From the NCBI GenBank assembly GCA_016490735.1, contig JAEMWC010000036.1, positions 1,262,501 to 1,326,500 on the forward strand: a stretch of DNA of 64,000 bases. The letters are read 5' to 3'. Positions 63,423-64,000 of this stretch are shown here, in pieces (position 1 is the first letter of the stretch; each line of letters begins with the position of its first letter). Both the position numbers and the translations under genes were made by a program. The DNA comes from Pachyseris speciosa (lineage: Eukaryota; Cnidaria; Anthozoa; Scleractinia; Pachyseridae). Under the pieces are notes generated by a model that saw nothing but the letters and a program-made list of their open reading frames with translations, was not told the origin of the DNA and did not search any database.

Positions 63423-63599
63423 CCCCTTGACTGCTCACAGTCCTCCATTTTTCGGTGAGATCGTCGAGATCGAGAGCGTCTTTTGATTTTCAAATGCACC
63501 GAGTCAACCTGGAGAAGAGTGTCAAATCTACTTAGGGGGCGGGGGACGGTTTGGGAGGATGCATTGGTAAACAAAGAGGTGACATCGTGACCCAAAACA

Positions 63600-64000
63600 A
63601 GAGGAATGCCAGTGAAATATTATCATCCGTTTTTACAACGGGAAAAGCAAAAATTAACGCTGTCATTTCTAAAGTACTACCCAAGCCCATTGCCGACTCC
63701 ATCCGTCCCAAAGGTTCTAGACCTGAAAGGAGTGTGTATCAATGCTTATGCTGACGATGAACAAATTTATGCCTCGGATAAAGATCCAGTGAAGTTAGAA
63801 ATGAGACTTCAATGCCAACTTCTCGAAGCTGACCACTGGTTTGGTATGAATGGTATGATTACTAATCCTGATAAATATCAAGCAATGATTTTAGGGAATA
63901 CAAACTAAACCTTTAGTTTTAAAGTGAATGACATCAATACTCCGGTTAAAGATAACATTGACCTCTTAGGAATGAACATTGACAGCAATCTGCAGTTCAA
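63600..64000 (+). mobile_element. LINE reverse-transcriptase fragment running off the window
   Basis: Catalytic block AYADDEQIYASDKDPVKLEM then LEADHWFGMNGMITNPDKYQ, followed by an in-frame TAA at 63906-63908, after which the same frame continues with VNDINTPVKDNIDLLGMNID. 5' truncated and carrying a stop, so inactive here. A different lineage from the 41538 and 60470 elements. Confidence 0.8.

Noticed and set aside
1..64000. CRISPR array or bacterial mobile island
   Set aside because: No spaced direct repeats of CRISPR type. Spliceosomal introns, tRNA-derived SINEs and LINEs show nuclear animal DNA; tandem repeats present are microsatellite or minisatellite without spacers.

Overview
This is an intron-rich, AT-rich window of an animal nuclear genome. 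The mix of repeats points to a cnidarian, most likely an anthozoan such as a stony coral: very long (ATT)n microsatellites, many short fold-back or inverted-repeat elements, a CR1/L2-like LINE whose open frame starts with a 2A-like motif, a Penelope-like GIY-YIG fragment, and tRNA-derived elements. The taxon is an inference from repeat style and gene content; no single marker proves it. No CRISPR, rRNA or bacterial operon structure is present.

The main content is three paralogous interleukin-17-receptor-like genes, rebuilt here exon by exon from splice signals, reading phase and cross-comparison. Gene A (minus, 19258-32001) looks complete: 12 exons, 453 codons, signal peptide, cysteine-bearing fibronectin-like ectodomain, one transmembrane helix and a two-exon SEFIR signalling domain. 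Gene B (plus, 49431-62358) has the same ectodomain and transmembrane exon series, but after the helix the next good splice acceptor leads to a stop nine codons later. In this window it reads as a 270-residue receptor without a SEFIR domain, which is a decoy-like layout. Gene C (minus, about 2857-13358, partial) has a matching signal-peptide exon and ectodomain exons. One ectodomain exon lies inside a ~0.89-kb tandem duplication, so it is present twice and identical. No transmembrane or SEFIR exon of gene C was found before the left edge.

Layout: 1-13.4 kb, gene C with microsatellites and a fold-back element; 13.4-19.2 kb, intergenic, with a broken LINE and hammerhead-like modules; 19.3-32.0 kb, gene A, whose introns hold several MITEs, a nested fold-back and a 380-bp minisatellite; 32-49.4 kb, a repeat-dense intergenic block with a one-stop pseudogene, a Penelope fragment, two tRNA-like fold-back insertions with 12-13 bp target-site duplications, a nearly full CR1-like LINE inside an inverted repeat, and a large nested palindrome; 49.4-62.4 kb, gene B, with a 1.4-kb fold-back, a SINE, a TTAA MITE and a 5'-truncated LINE in its introns; 62.4-64 kb, two MITEs and another reverse-transcriptase fragment running off the edge.

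Functionally, genes A and B (and probably C) would bind IL-17-type cytokines at the cell surface. A would signal through SEFIR-SEFIR contact with an Act1/CIKS-type adaptor. B, if the short tail is real, would bind ligand or pair with A without signalling. Everything else in the window is mobile or repeat DNA.
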